From: Bdellovibrio bacteriovorus
GTDB lineage: Bacteria > Bdellovibrionota > Bdellovibrionia > Bdellovibrionales > Bdellovibrionaceae
DNA: 64,000 nucleotides
Assembly (NCBI RefSeq): GCF_001592735.1
Contig: NZ_LUKE01000001.1
Coordinates: 1,809,120-1,873,119, forward strand
Reading direction: 5' to 3'
Made by a program: the position numbers and the translations under genes
The notes under the pieces: model-generated
Seen by the model: the letters and a program-made list of their open reading frames with translations, nothing else
Databases searched by the model: none
Told to the model about the DNA's origin: nothing
Shown here: in pieces, positions 53,282 through 62,009 of the stretch
How positions within the stretch are numbered: position 1 is the first letter of the stretch
Layout: every line of letters begins with the position of its first letter

Positions 53282-54730
53282 ATGGGGAAAATCTTGTCAC
53301 TCGTTGCAGTTATATTTGCGCTTCCACTTTATGTGAACGCTGCGGAGCCGTTTTTAGGTTGCCATTATTTCTGCAAATCGCAATATCCCAACGATCAAAG
53401 AAATTATGAATATTGCCTGATACAGACTATGCAAGAAAAGTTTTGCGGAAAAAAAACCAACACGACAACAACTAAAACGCCCACCGTATCGAATGTCCCC
53501 GTGCCCACACCTCGTCCCACACAAGACGGTGAAGCGGCGCCAGCAAATAGTTGTAAAACGAAGTACGATGAGCTGATCGAAAAATGTGAAATGAGCACCA
53601 GTGATACAGCTGCAAGTTGTGATGAAAGCAATCATGCGAAAATGAAAAATGCGTCTAACAACGCTCAAACGGCGGCTCAAAGCGACACCGCAGCCGTGCA
53701 ACAAGCCTGCGGTCAGGCGGGGGGTATTTCAAATTCGGCCAAAGAAGCGATGAAAACTTTCCGTGAAAATTGCGGAGGGGCCTTGGAGACTTGTCAAAGC
53801 GCGTGTGGTGAACTGTCAGAGTTTTTACGGCAAGATTCTTGCTGGAGTACATTGGGCTTAAATCAAAACTCCGCCAAAGTATTGGCGGATTCAAAGAAAA
53901 GATCTTGTGATACTTATCAGTCCCAAGTCGATGATGCGGATCAGGCGATTTCAAATTACAACACGACGGGTGCGGGTTCAGCGGCCTGCCAAATGGCGGC
54001 GATGGGAACATCAAGTCCTGAAGAAGCTGCTAAAGAAAATGAAAAGAAAACTTTCTGTGAAGCCAATCCGACCTATCCGGGTTGTGCTAGTGCGAGTGCC
54101 GCGAACTGTGATGATCCTTCACAAGCTAATAACAAGGTCTGTGTATGTTCTAAAAATCCCGGGCATTATATGTGCCGTGGTGGGATGAATGCTGAAAGTG
54201 ACGCATTTGCAAGCTCAAGCATTGATGCCTCTTCACGTCTGCCGACGTCTCAAGCTTCTGCGAACGCGGGCGATATGCCAAGCTTACCAGGCTTAGAGCA
54301 TGGGCCGCGCCCCAAAGGTGGGGATGTGCAAGGTATTGATGGGCGCCAAGGTGGGGCCGCCGTTGGAAGTGCGAACTTAAGTGGAAATGTGAATCCCAGT
54401 GGTATCGGTGGCGGCGGCGGTGGCCCGGCAGATGTCGTTCCCGGATCCGGCGGCAGTTATGGCGGCGGTGGATCTGGAGGGCGTGCTTTAATGGGCGCGA
54501 GTCTAAGTGGTTCTGGGGGCGGCGGCCGTGGTGGAGGATCTGGTAGTGCAAACGGGGCTGTTAATCAAAACCCAGATTTGCGTCAGTTTTTGCCTGGCGG
54601 GTCGCGCGATCCAAGATTGCAAGGAAATGCCGGATCAACGGGGGTTGACGGCATCACGGGGCCGCACTCTAACATTTGGGGTAAGGTCCGAAATCGTTAT
54701 CAACTACTAAAAAACACTTTAGAGCCTTAA
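53282..54730 (+). CDS. Secreted Cys/Gly-rich protein, second of a tandem paralogous pair
   Basis: A 482-residue paralogue of the previous protein. Signal peptide (KILSLVAVIFALPLYVNA), then an N-terminal Cys cluster absent from its sister (CHYFCKSQYPNDQRNYEYC), then the same Cys/Ala helical block (AMKTFRENCGGALETCQSAC), FCEANPTYPGCASA, CVCSKNPG, DVQGIDGRQGGAAVG, a longer poly-Gly stretch, PDLRQFLPGGSRDPR and the shared GVDGITGPHSNIW end, finishing in TLEP. The cysteine spacing is largely conserved between the two. The gene lies 68 bases after its sister and is followed by a terminator overlapping its stop. Confidence 0.78.
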   Translation: MGKILSLVAVIFALPLYVNAAEPFLGCHYFCKSQYPNDQRNYEYCLIQTMQEKFCGKKTNTTTTKTPTVSNVPVPTPRPTQDGEAAPANSCKTKYDELIEKCEMSTSDTAASCDESNHAKMKNASNNAQTAAQSDTAAVQQACGQAGGISNSAKEAMKTFRENCGGALETCQSACGELSEFLRQDSCWSTLGLNQNSAKVLADSKKRSCDTYQSQVDDADQAISNYNTTGAGSAACQMAAMGTSSPEEAAKENEKKTFCEANPTYPGCASASAANCDDPSQANNKVCVCSKNPGHYMCRGGMNAESDAFASSSIDASSRLPTSQASANAGDMPSLPGLEHGPRPKGGDVQGIDGRQGGAAVGSANLSGNVNPSGIGGGGGGPADVVPGSGGSYGGGGSGGRALMGASLSGSGGGGRGGGSGSANGAVNQNPDLRQFLPGGSRDPRLQGNAGSTGVDGITGPHSNIWGKVRNRYQLLKNTLEP

Positions 54731-54748
54731 ACAGGCTCATTTCTTTTT
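54722..54748 (+). terminator. Terminator overlapping the stop codon of the second Cys-rich gene
   Basis: GAGCCT (54722-54727) pairs with AGGCTC (54733-54738); the stop codon TAA lies in the loop, and ATTTCTTTTT follows. It also sits at the 3' end of the convergent lysC gene. Confidence 0.6.
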
Positions 54749-55940
54749 AAGCTTGAATTAAAGAATGCAAACTTTCGATGACGGCTTTCCTCTCCGAAGC
54801 GGACGTCATGATCGTCATGCTCATGGCACTCATAAGAATTTTTTCACTTGGTAAAGCGCGAGAGTGCAAGACATCTAAAACTTGCTGTACGAGTTCTGGA
54901 GATGTCGCTCCGGTGCACGTCAATGTGACCGTAGAATATTCGTTGTCTTGGACGACGAAGTTTTTATTTCCTTTAAGCTCACGCTTCATCGCGATCATGA
55001 TTTCTTGAGGTCCCGTTAAAAGGATTTCGGTTGTCCCGTTTTCTGATGAGCATTGAAGCATTTGTGGGAATGCGATTTGTTTTTCATTAAACAAGTGCTG
55101 CAGGTCGCGTAAAGCTTTGGCTGGATTTTTTTCGTGGCAATGAACGGAAAGCACCAGTTCATGAGAATTCAATGAAAGAGCTTTGCTTGATTCAAACATA
55201 TTCAATCCTTTTTTTACCAAGGTGCCGTCAGAAGTTTTATTTGAAGCGGGACCAATATACAAAGTCACGTTGCGGATTTTTGCTAACTCCACCGAGCGAT
55301 AGTGCAAGACTTTGGCGCCCCAGAACGTCATTTCCATCAGCTGATCGTAATTGAGTTCTTTTAAAGGCTTTGCCGTTTTAACGATATTGGGGTCAGCGGT
55401 GAAAACCGCCGGAACATCTTTTAAAATTTCACAGCGTTCAGCATTAAAGGCTGCCGCCATTGCGACCGCCGAAGTATCCGAGCCTCCGCGTCCTAAAGTT
55501 GTAATTTCTTTTGTTTGCGGGGATACACCTTGAAATCCGGCTAGGATGACAACTTTATCTTTCTGTAAAGCCTCTGCAATACGAATGGGTTTTACGTCTT
55601 TGATAAAGGCATTGACGTGAGAATCGTCGGTGAAAATTCCCGCCTGGCTGCCGGTGAAGCTAATCGCAGAACATCCCAGGTCATTGAGGGCCATACTCAT
55701 CAGCGACATGCTAATGCGTTCACCGACGGTTAAGAGCATATCCATTTCCCGGCGATGGGGACGTTGTGAAACTTGATTAGCTAAATCAATCAGTGAATTG
55801 GTGGTTTTTCCCATAGCACTGACGACGACTAATAAAGAATTTTCTTGAGCTTGATGACAAACGCGAGCCGCGACGGATTTGATTTTGTCCGGATCGGCTA
55901 GGGTGGCTCCGCCGTATTTTTGGACGATGAGAGGCTTCAT
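54747..55940 (-). CDS. lysC: Aspartate kinase
   Basis: LysC phosphorylates aspartate, the first step to diaminopimelate/lysine, threonine and methionine. N-terminal IVQKYGGATLADPDKI, the central TLGRGGSDTSAVAMAAA with CEILKDVPAVFTADPN, and two C-terminal ACT regulatory domains (from about 270) identify it; the ACT domains predict feedback control by lysine and/or threonine. The usual KFGGTS reads KYGGAT. The length (397 residues) is normal. Its start overlaps the upstream lytic transglycosylase by four bases. Confidence 0.94.
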   Translation of the reverse strand: MKPLIVQKYGGATLADPDKIKSVAARVCHQAQENSLLVVVSAMGKTTNSLIDLANQVSQRPHRREMDMLLTVGERISMSLMSMALNDLGCSAISFTGSQAGIFTDDSHVNAFIKDVKPIRIAEALQKDKVVILAGFQGVSPQTKEITTLGRGGSDTSAVAMAAAFNAERCEILKDVPAVFTADPNIVKTAKPLKELNYDQLMEMTFWGAKVLHYRSVELAKIRNVTLYIGPASNKTSDGTLVKKGLNMFESSKALSLNSHELVLSVHCHEKNPAKALRDLQHLFNEKQIAFPQMLQCSSENGTTEILLTGPQEIMIAMKRELKGNKNFVVQDNEYSTVTLTCTGATSPELVQQVLDVLHSRALPSEKILMSAMSMTIMTSASERKAVIESLHSLIQA

Positions 55941-56908
55941 TCCAAAGTCACTTTCCTGTTCTGAAGGACATAGCCAGAAACCAAAGTGCCGGCTCCTTTA
56001 GGAACCCGGATAAAATGTTTGCTGACCTGACGAGGAATGTACCCTAGATAGAGCTCGGCATTCAAATCTTTTAGTGCTTTGCGCGTAACCCCTAAGTGAT
56101 CCGCTAAAGGGTCTAACTCAACGCCTCCGGGAACGCCGACGATGTCGTAATCCAGTGGGTCCATTTTTTCTAAACCGCGAAAGCCATACAAATTAGGCGC
56201 TTTAGAAATTAACATTACCGCCAAAATTTTTGGCACGTATTCTTGAGTTTCCAAAGGCAAGGCATTGAGATGAATGAGGGACCAGTAATCACGAGTGCCA
56301 TGCTTTTTTATGCGGGCACGCAATCCATTTTCACCCATATTGTAACTTGCAGCGACAAGATACCAAGAGCCGAACTCTGAGTGCAGGTCGCGCAAATAGC
56401 GGATGGCTGCGAGGGTGGATTTTTTTAGATCACGTCGTTCATCCAACCACCAGCTTTTATTCAATCCATAGCGCACGCCCGTGGATTCGATAAACTGCCA
56501 AGGTCCGACGGCATCGGCATGGCTGACCGCATTTGGAGCAAATCCACTTTCAATCATCACCATGTAAGCAAGATCTTGCGGTAAGCCTGCTTTGCGAAGT
56601 TCATCTTGAATGAAAGGCATGTACTTGTAGGAGCGTTGCAACCACTGACGAAACCATTTGTTATTTCGTTCGCTTTGAAAGTAAGAAACCCATTTACTGA
56701 CTTTTTGGTTATAAGTCACCGGCAGATCAAAAATCAGACTGTCCGACTGAACATTTTTAGCTTTGGCCGTCAGAGTTTTTAATTTTTCTTTAAGACTTAA
56801 CGGAGAGTTCGCTAAAAGGGGGGCCGGAGCAGGAGGGACCTTCGCAAGTTCGGCGTGCACGGAAAAAGAAAATAAAAGGGCGAAAACCAATCCCACAACA
56901 TGTTTCAT
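55937..56908 (-). CDS. Lytic transglycosylase (SLT family 1, MltD-like)
   Basis: A 323-residue secreted murein hydrolase. The ATG at 56908 opens a signal peptide (HVVGLVFALLFSFSVHA). The SLT domain shows catalytic Glu120 in MVMIESGFAPNAVSH, then ADAVGPWQFIESTGVRYG and AASYNMGENGLRARI. The C-terminal part (about 240-315) resembles a degraded LysM module (DPLADHLGVTRKALKDLN), as in MltD. The enzyme cuts glycan strands to 1,6-anhydromuropeptides. Its stop overlaps the lysC start (ATGA), so a metabolic gene and a wall enzyme share an mRNA. Confidence 0.9.
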   Translation of the reverse strand: MKHVVGLVFALLFSFSVHAELAKVPPAPAPLLANSPLSLKEKLKTLTAKAKNVQSDSLIFDLPVTYNQKVSKWVSYFQSERNNKWFRQWLQRSYKYMPFIQDELRKAGLPQDLAYMVMIESGFAPNAVSHADAVGPWQFIESTGVRYGLNKSWWLDERRDLKKSTLAAIRYLRDLHSEFGSWYLVAASYNMGENGLRARIKKHGTRDYWSLIHLNALPLETQEYVPKILAVMLISKAPNLYGFRGLEKMDPLDYDIVGVPGGVELDPLADHLGVTRKALKDLNAELYLGYIPRQVSKHFIRVPKGAGTLVSGYVLQNRKVTLE

Positions 56909-57126
56909 AGGATTATTAGAAGCCGATTCTTTGACACTGTCGACAAAGAACTGACAATCTTTTGCACCATCGACAAAAGCCTGTGTATCGGTCAAATCGA
57001 AAGAAACTTGAGACCAGAATTTTCTTCCTCTGCTTTGGTCTAGCTCGGAAGTCTTTTCCTAGACGAAGATCGGTCCTGTCAAATGATGGCATATGCTTTG
57101 CTGCTCTACAAAATAGTGGGGGTCTA

Positions 57127-57942
57127 ATGAGTGTAAAAGGTGTCTATACGGCATTGAGCGGAGCCATGGCTCAAAGTACAAAGCTTGATACTATCGCCAA
57201 TAATTTGGCGAACGTGAACACGCCCGCGTTTAAACGCGATCAACAGATCTTCCAAGAATATCTTACAGCCAATGAGAAACCGCCGACAACAACGCAGATC
57301 CCTCGCGATGTCGCGGCGATTGAAAGTTTTTATAATATGCAAGGTGGCGATAAAAGTTATGTCGACACTAAAGGCACCTTCACTGATTTTTCTCAAGGCA
57401 GCTTAAAACCGACCGGTAATAACCTTGACGTCGCCATTGACGGTAAAGGCTTTTTTGAAATTGCCACACCGGGCGGAGTTCGCTTGACTCGCGCGGGTAA
57501 CTTTACTTTGGATGGTAATGGTCAATTGGTCACTAAAGAAGGACATCCAGTATTAAGCGCGGGCGAACCGGGAGCGGATCCCGCATCACGTGTGATTCGT
57601 GTGACGGGCAATGCTCCTTTAAGTATTTCTGATTCGGGCGATGTGATTGAAGGTACGGAGGTCGTGGGTCGTCTTTCAATGGTTCAAGTGAACAATCCTG
57701 ATTCTTTATTAAAGCAAGGCAGCGGCCTTTATACTTTCAAAGATAATATCGCGCCGGACATGGTCAATGTGGCTAATCCAAGCGTACGCCAAGGTTTTCT
57801 TGAAACTTCTAACGTCAATATCGTGCAAGAAATGACAGATATGATTTCTACGCAACGAGTTTTTGAAAGCACCCAGAAAGCCATCAGCGCCTATGACCAG
57901 ATGGCTGACAAGATGGTTAATGTTGTAGGCAAAACGAACTAG
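57127..57942 (+). CDS. flgF: Flagellar basal-body rod protein FlgF
   Basis: FlgF is a proximal rod subunit of the flagellum. The N-terminal LDTIANNLANVNTPAFKRD is the rod-protein signature and the C-terminal ETSNVNIVQEMTDMISTQR forms the paired helix; the middle flagellar-hook domain is of FlgF/FlgG type. The ATG at 57127 follows GTGGGGG and gives 271 residues, close to normal; upstream starts would add an unrelated leader. It opens the flagellar operon. Confidence 0.93.
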   Translation: MSVKGVYTALSGAMAQSTKLDTIANNLANVNTPAFKRDQQIFQEYLTANEKPPTTTQIPRDVAAIESFYNMQGGDKSYVDTKGTFTDFSQGSLKPTGNNLDVAIDGKGFFEIATPGGVRLTRAGNFTLDGNGQLVTKEGHPVLSAGEPGADPASRVIRVTGNAPLSISDSGDVIEGTEVVGRLSMVQVNNPDSLLKQGSGLYTFKDNIAPDMVNVANPSVRQGFLETSNVNIVQEMTDMISTQRVFESTQKAISAYDQMADKMVNVVGKTN

Positions 57943-57952
57943 GCCGGCTCGC

Positions 57953-57971
57953 ACTTCGGCTTTGCCGAAGT
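57953..57971. other. Stem-loop between flgF and flgG
   Basis: ACTTCGGC (57953-57960) pairs with GCCGAAGT (57964-57971) around a TTT loop, 10 bases after the flgF stop. There is no adjacent T-run, so partial termination or mRNA processing between flgF and flgG is possible. Confidence 0.5.
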
Positions 57972-58015
57972 AGGTACTAAAGATATTTATTTTTTATCCA
58001 TGGAAGGATGAAGAG

Positions 58016-58801
58016 ATGATTAAAAGTTTGAACACAGCAGCTACTGGCATGGCGGCCCAACAGACAAATATGGACGTTATTGCCAATAACATTGCCAACG
58101 TTTCGACTAACGGTTTTAAACGTTCTCGTGCAGAGTTTGAAGACCTAGTTTATCAAACTCAAAAAGAACCGGGATCATCAACAGGCATGAATGCCTATTC
58201 TCCCAATGGTGTGCAAGTCGGCTTGGGAGTTCGCACCGCGGCCGTGCAAAAAGACTTTAAGGACGGAAATGCCAACGTCACCAAAAATCCTTTCGATATT
58301 CAAATCGAAGGATCAGGATTTTTTCAAATCCAAACACCGGATGGCCAAATTGGTTATACTCGAGACGGCGCCTTCCAAAAGGATCCTAATGGTCGCTTGA
58401 TTGATAAAAATGGCAATCTTTTGCAGCCTGAAATCACAATCCCGCCCAATATTTCCGGCATTGAGATTTCAGCAACAGGTGAAGTGCGTGTGATCTCGGG
58501 ACTGAATGATCCTGCACAAACAATTGGACAAATTGACGTGGTGAATTTTGTGAACCCAGCGGGCTTAAAGGCTATGGGTAAAAACGTATTCATGCAAAGT
58601 CCTTCCAGTGGACAGCCGATCACGTCTCGTCCTGGCTTAAACGGCACGGGCTTTTTGTCTCAAGGACAGCTTGAAACAAGTAACGTGAATATCGTTGATG
58701 AAATGGTCGGGATGATCACGGCCCAAAGAGCTTACGAAACGAATTCGAAAGTGATCCAGGCTTCGGATCAAATGCTGCAATCTATTAATAACTTGAGATA
58801 A
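58016..58801 (+). CDS. flgG: Flagellar distal rod protein FlgG
   Basis: FlgG forms the distal rod. N-terminal MAAQQTNMDVIANNIANVST, GFKRSRAEFEDLVYQTQ, a central GVQVGLGVRTAAVQKDF and the C-terminal LSQGQLETSNVNIVDEM with AYETNSKVIQ are diagnostic. The length (261 residues) is standard. A GGAAGG site lies just before the ATG. It is followed after six bases by flgA. Confidence 0.97.
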   Translation: MIKSLNTAATGMAAQQTNMDVIANNIANVSTNGFKRSRAEFEDLVYQTQKEPGSSTGMNAYSPNGVQVGLGVRTAAVQKDFKDGNANVTKNPFDIQIEGSGFFQIQTPDGQIGYTRDGAFQKDPNGRLIDKNGNLLQPEITIPPNISGIEISATGEVRVISGLNDPAQTIGQIDVVNFVNPAGLKAMGKNVFMQSPSSGQPITSRPGLNGTGFLSQGQLETSNVNIVDEMVGMITAQRAYETNSKVIQASDQMLQSINNLR

Positions 58802-58807
58802 TAATTG

Positions 58808-59734
58808 ATGAAGAAATTGGTTTTTGCCTTTTTGATGATTGCTAGTACCACGTGGGCCCGTCCGGAGATTGAAATTCCGGCGCAGGTTGAAATTTCCCAG
58901 CGTCCATTGTTACGTCTTAGTGACGTGGCTCGCTTAACTCAAGGGAACGCAAATCTTTTAGCTTTCATGGATGATGTGGTTTTGCGTGAAGACGCTCGTG
59001 ATTTGGTTTTAGCAAGTCATATGAACGCCCAAGAAATTTTAACGAAAGTTCGCAGCATCATGAAAAACCGTGATGATGTTCGGTTGTTAAATCCTTCTTT
59101 TAAAATTCCGTCGCAAGTGAAGGTGAGCTTTTCTAAAGAAGCCATTTCGCATGAAGAAGTGAATCGTAAAATTTTGAATCATTTAAATGTAACTTGTCCC
59201 TCATGTGAATACCGCGTTTCAGTGACGAAAACTCCGGTGCCATCACAAAAAGAGTGGGACTTGGATTTTTCTCAGATGTCGACAAAAGGAGGCTTCCTTT
59301 TGCCACTCAGAGAAGGTTCAGATCAAATTAAATGGATTTCGGGAACTATCCGCGTTTCTCAATTAACCCCGGTGGCCACTCGCCTGATCTTACAAGGAGA
59401 GCGAGTGCAAAGCGGTGATGTACGTATGGTGATGACGGATGTGACTTATGCCAAGGACAGTGTTGTTCGGGCGGAAGACATCCAAGGGCAAGTGGCGGCA
59501 AGATCCCTGGCTGTGGGCACCCCGATCTGGACATCGGATCTTAAAAGAGAGCCGGCGGCCAAAAAGGGACAGATCGTAAAAGCGATGTTAGGGGATGAGA
59601 CATTTGAGATTTCCGTGAATATGCAAGCCGAAGATAACGGCTTTATTGGTGACCTTATCAAAGTAAAAAATATCGAAACTCAAAAAGTCATGTCGGGCCT
59701 TGTCGTTGAAAAAGGTGTGGTGAAACTGCAATGA
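58808..59734 (+). CDS. flgA: Flagellar P-ring formation protein FlgA
   Basis: FlgA is a periplasmic chaperone for P-ring assembly. A signal peptide (MKKLVFAFLMIASTTWA) precedes the SAF/FlgA domain (about 190-305; LQGERVQSGDVRMV and later AKKGQIVKAMLGDETFEISV) as expected. The first 180 residues are less conserved. The ATG at 58808 is used; a TTG at 58805 precedes it. The stop overlaps flgH by four bases (ATGA). Confidence 0.88.
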   Translation: MKKLVFAFLMIASTTWARPEIEIPAQVEISQRPLLRLSDVARLTQGNANLLAFMDDVVLREDARDLVLASHMNAQEILTKVRSIMKNRDDVRLLNPSFKIPSQVKVSFSKEAISHEEVNRKILNHLNVTCPSCEYRVSVTKTPVPSQKEWDLDFSQMSTKGGFLLPLREGSDQIKWISGTIRVSQLTPVATRLILQGERVQSGDVRMVMTDVTYAKDSVVRAEDIQGQVAARSLAVGTPIWTSDLKREPAAKKGQIVKAMLGDETFEISVNMQAEDNGFIGDLIKVKNIETQKVMSGLVVEKGVVKLQ

Positions 59735-60486
59735 TTAATTTTAAAACTATGATGACATCTTTGTTACTTGTGTTTACAGCGGTGTGTTTTACCGGCTGCG
59801 CGACCATGAATGAACTTCTAAATGCTTTTGGCTCAGAAACTCAGAACCCTCCGCTTGAAGAAATCAAATCTGCCCCTCGTTATTCGGACAATGCGAATAT
59901 GGGCGTGCCAACGGATCGTCAGTATAAGCGTATGACTAAAAATCGCATGGAAGAAGAGTCAGAACTTGGTGCCAGTGCGGGTTCGATGTGGGTGATGGAA
60001 GGTCAAGGTTCCTATTTGTTTGCGCAAAACAAAATGCGTAAAGAGGGCGATCTTTTGAATGTAAAACTTGATGGCCCCGCGATGAAACAGGTAGAAACCA
60101 AAGTTTCCGTCATTAAAAAATTATTGAAACAATTAGAAGAACAAGAAAATCAAAGTTTGAACAACGGCCTAGCCCAAAATGGGGAGGATCCTTCCCGGGC
60201 GCCGGCATCAGAAAAGCCTAAGGTCGATGCTCCAGCTAAGGAAGATGACAAGAATAGTTTGGATGAAGTTCAAAACGTTCCTACGCGTTTGGTTGAAAAG
60301 ATGGCTGACGGAAACTACCGGGTTAAAGGCCAGCAGCCCTTCATGATTGGCAAAAGAGAGTATAAAGTAATTGTTACGGGCTTGATTCGCCCTGAAGATT
60401 TTAACGACGCCGGAATTTCTTCAGACAAGCTTTTAGATCCTCAATATGATGTCGTCAGCATCAGAAGGAATACTAAAAATGAGTAA
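59731..60486 (+). CDS. flgH: Flagellar L-ring lipoprotein FlgH
   Basis: FlgH forms the L-ring in the outer membrane. The lipobox FTGC (signal peptide about 1-23) and the core MWVMEGQGSYLFAQNKMRKE, GDLLNVKLDG and the later VVTGLIRPEDFN-type C-terminal region match the family. Between them (about residues 130-180) is a charged low-complexity insertion (LNNGLAQNGEDPSRAPA and so on) that most FlgH proteins lack, making it somewhat longer (251 residues). It overlaps flgA upstream and flgI downstream. Confidence 0.9.
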   Translation: MINFKTMMTSLLLVFTAVCFTGCATMNELLNAFGSETQNPPLEEIKSAPRYSDNANMGVPTDRQYKRMTKNRMEEESELGASAGSMWVMEGQGSYLFAQNKMRKEGDLLNVKLDGPAMKQVETKVSVIKKLLKQLEEQENQSLNNGLAQNGEDPSRAPASEKPKVDAPAKEDDKNSLDEVQNVPTRLVEKMADGNYRVKGQQPFMIGKREYKVIVTGLIRPEDFNDAGISSDKLLDPQYDVVSIRRNTKNE

Positions 60487-61486
60487 ACTATTAAAGCTTA
60501 TCGCTTTAGCCGCATTGGCCTTTGCCTCGACGATTGAATCTGCTCAGGCCGCGCGTTTGAAAGATATCGCCAGTATTCGTGGTGTGCGCGAAAATCAGTT
60601 GATCGGTTACGGGATCGTGGTCGGTCTTAAAGGCACGGGCGATGGAAAAAATGAATACATGAGCAAATCAGTTGTGCGCATGTTTGATAAGCTGGGAATG
60701 AAATTAGATTCGCCAGAATTTGGCAGTAAGAATGTAGCCGCAGTTATTATTACAGCGACAATGCCGGCATTCGGTAAAGCGGGTAATCCGATTGATATTA
60801 CCGTCAGTGCTGTGGGCGATGCTTCCTCCTTGGCTGGTGGTACTTTATTGCAAGCACCACTGCGTGCAGCGAATGAACAAGTTTATGCTGTGGCTCAAGG
60901 AGCGATTGTCATTGGTGGTAATGGCAAAGATTCGCACACCACTTCTGGAAGAATTCCTAACGGCGCGATCATCGAGCGTGATATGACGGCCGATTTTTCT
61001 TCGCGAAAAATGTATCGTTTGAATTTAATCAATCCTGATTTTACCACGGCTGCGCGCACCGTTTTGACTATCAATAAAGAATTGGGTGGTCACTATGCGA
61101 CGGCCAAGGATTCAGGAACAATTGATATCATCACACCGTTTGCCTATGAAAATCGTGGTGTCGAATTGCTGGCGACAATCGAATCAATCGAAATTAATCC
61201 TGATATGAAAGCGCGCGTGGTGGTGAATGAAAAAACCGGCACCATCGTCATCGGGGATAAAGTGAAAATTTCCAAAGTGGCTATTTCCCATGGTGCCTTG
61301 TCTGTCAAGGTGGGCGAGGGAAAGAACGCCAAAGAGGAAAAAGTCACTGTTCTTGATACGGGTGTTAGCGTGGGTGAACTCGTTCAAGCTTTGAATAAGT
61401 TAGGTGTTACGCCGAAAGACCTGATCACTATACTTCAGTCCATCAAGACAGCTGGAGCTTTGCACGGGGAATTAGAAGTATTATGA
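60479..61486 (+). CDS. flgI: Flagellar P-ring protein FlgI
   Basis: FlgI is the periplasmic P-ring subunit around the rod. After a signal peptide (LLKLIALAALAFASTIESAQA), the protein opens with the typical RLKDIASIRGVRENQLIGYG then GVVVGLxGTGDG-like VVGLKGTGDG, and contains NVAAVIITATMPAFGKAG and the C-terminal GVSVGELVQALNKLGVTP. The length of 335 residues is standard. The start at 60479 overlaps the end of flgH by eight bases; an upstream start would extend too far into it. Confidence 0.95.
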   Translation: MSKLLKLIALAALAFASTIESAQAARLKDIASIRGVRENQLIGYGIVVGLKGTGDGKNEYMSKSVVRMFDKLGMKLDSPEFGSKNVAAVIITATMPAFGKAGNPIDITVSAVGDASSLAGGTLLQAPLRAANEQVYAVAQGAIVIGGNGKDSHTTSGRIPNGAIIERDMTADFSSRKMYRLNLINPDFTTAARTVLTINKELGGHYATAKDSGTIDIITPFAYENRGVELLATIESIEINPDMKARVVVNEKTGTIVIGDKVKISKVAISHGALSVKVGEGKNAKEEKVTVLDTGVSVGELVQALNKLGVTPKDLITILQSIKTAGALHGELEVL

Positions 61487-62009
61487 GATTTGTGTTTCGA
61501 AATGACACAGTATGTAATAAACTGGATAAAATAGCATTTAATGTTTCAGACACATGGACGTGTTTGGAACGCGGGGAGGGTGAGAAAGAGATCGCGAACC
61601 ATGGAAGGTCAAGAGTCGATAGTTTCTCGCAGGAAACAGAAGCAAAAGGTCAACGAACGCCAATGATTGGTGAACATGAGCCGAGGCTTAACTCTAAGAA
61701 TTATGTGCAGGATGCACTAGTTCTCCGACTCAACTCCCCTTTTTCTCTTTCTTCGGTCGAAGACATTGCTGCGCCGGAATCTGCTTTGGGTTGCTTGCAA
61801 CCCTCTGTCTCAGACAGTCCTCGCGCATTCTGTTTTTCGGTGGCATTGTGATTCTTCGTTCTTTTTCTTCTGATCATTATCGCCGCGCTTCTTTGGCGCT
61901 GCGGAACTCGCATAGGGCTGCAAGCAACCCAAAGCAGATTCCGGCGACACTATTTCTCGTAAAAAAGAAAAGTTGGAGTGAGCGGTTCTCGGAACGCCTT
62001 GGATCTGGC
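61487..62009 (+). other. Long gap between flgI and flgJ without a supported gene
   Basis: This 523-base interval breaks an operon whose other genes overlap or nearly touch. It contains the inverted-repeat element 61772-61946 and an open frame at 61483-61851 (122 codons, overlapping the flgI stop) whose translation has no signal peptide or known motif and runs into the repeat; I do not support it as a gene. Between the repeat and flgJ there is only AT-rich sequence. No clear promoter is seen. Confidence 0.6.
61772..61946. repeat. 175-bp element with 33-bp terminal inverted repeats, in the flgI-flgJ gap
   Basis: The 33 bases from 61772 (CGCCGGAATCTGCTTTGG onward to 61804) are the reverse complement of 61914-61946 with one mismatch. 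Inside are CTGTC/GACAG (61805-61817) and a GC-rich segment around 61882-61905. There is no transposase. The sequence is not related to the 20249-20401 element but has the same size class and design, fitting a small non-autonomous mobile element or a large structured mRNA spacer. Confidence 0.8.

Noticed and set aside
61483..61851. Open frame of 122 codons starting on the flgI stop (ATGA overlap)
   Set aside because: The product has no signal peptide or known motif and its end lies in the inverted-repeat element; coupling alone is not enough to call it a gene.
61791..62009. Upstream extension of flgJ through the repeat element
   Set aside because: It would add 73 residues of repeat-derived sequence before the signal peptide; a TTG at 62010 places the signal peptide at the N-terminus, although its ribosome-binding site is weak.
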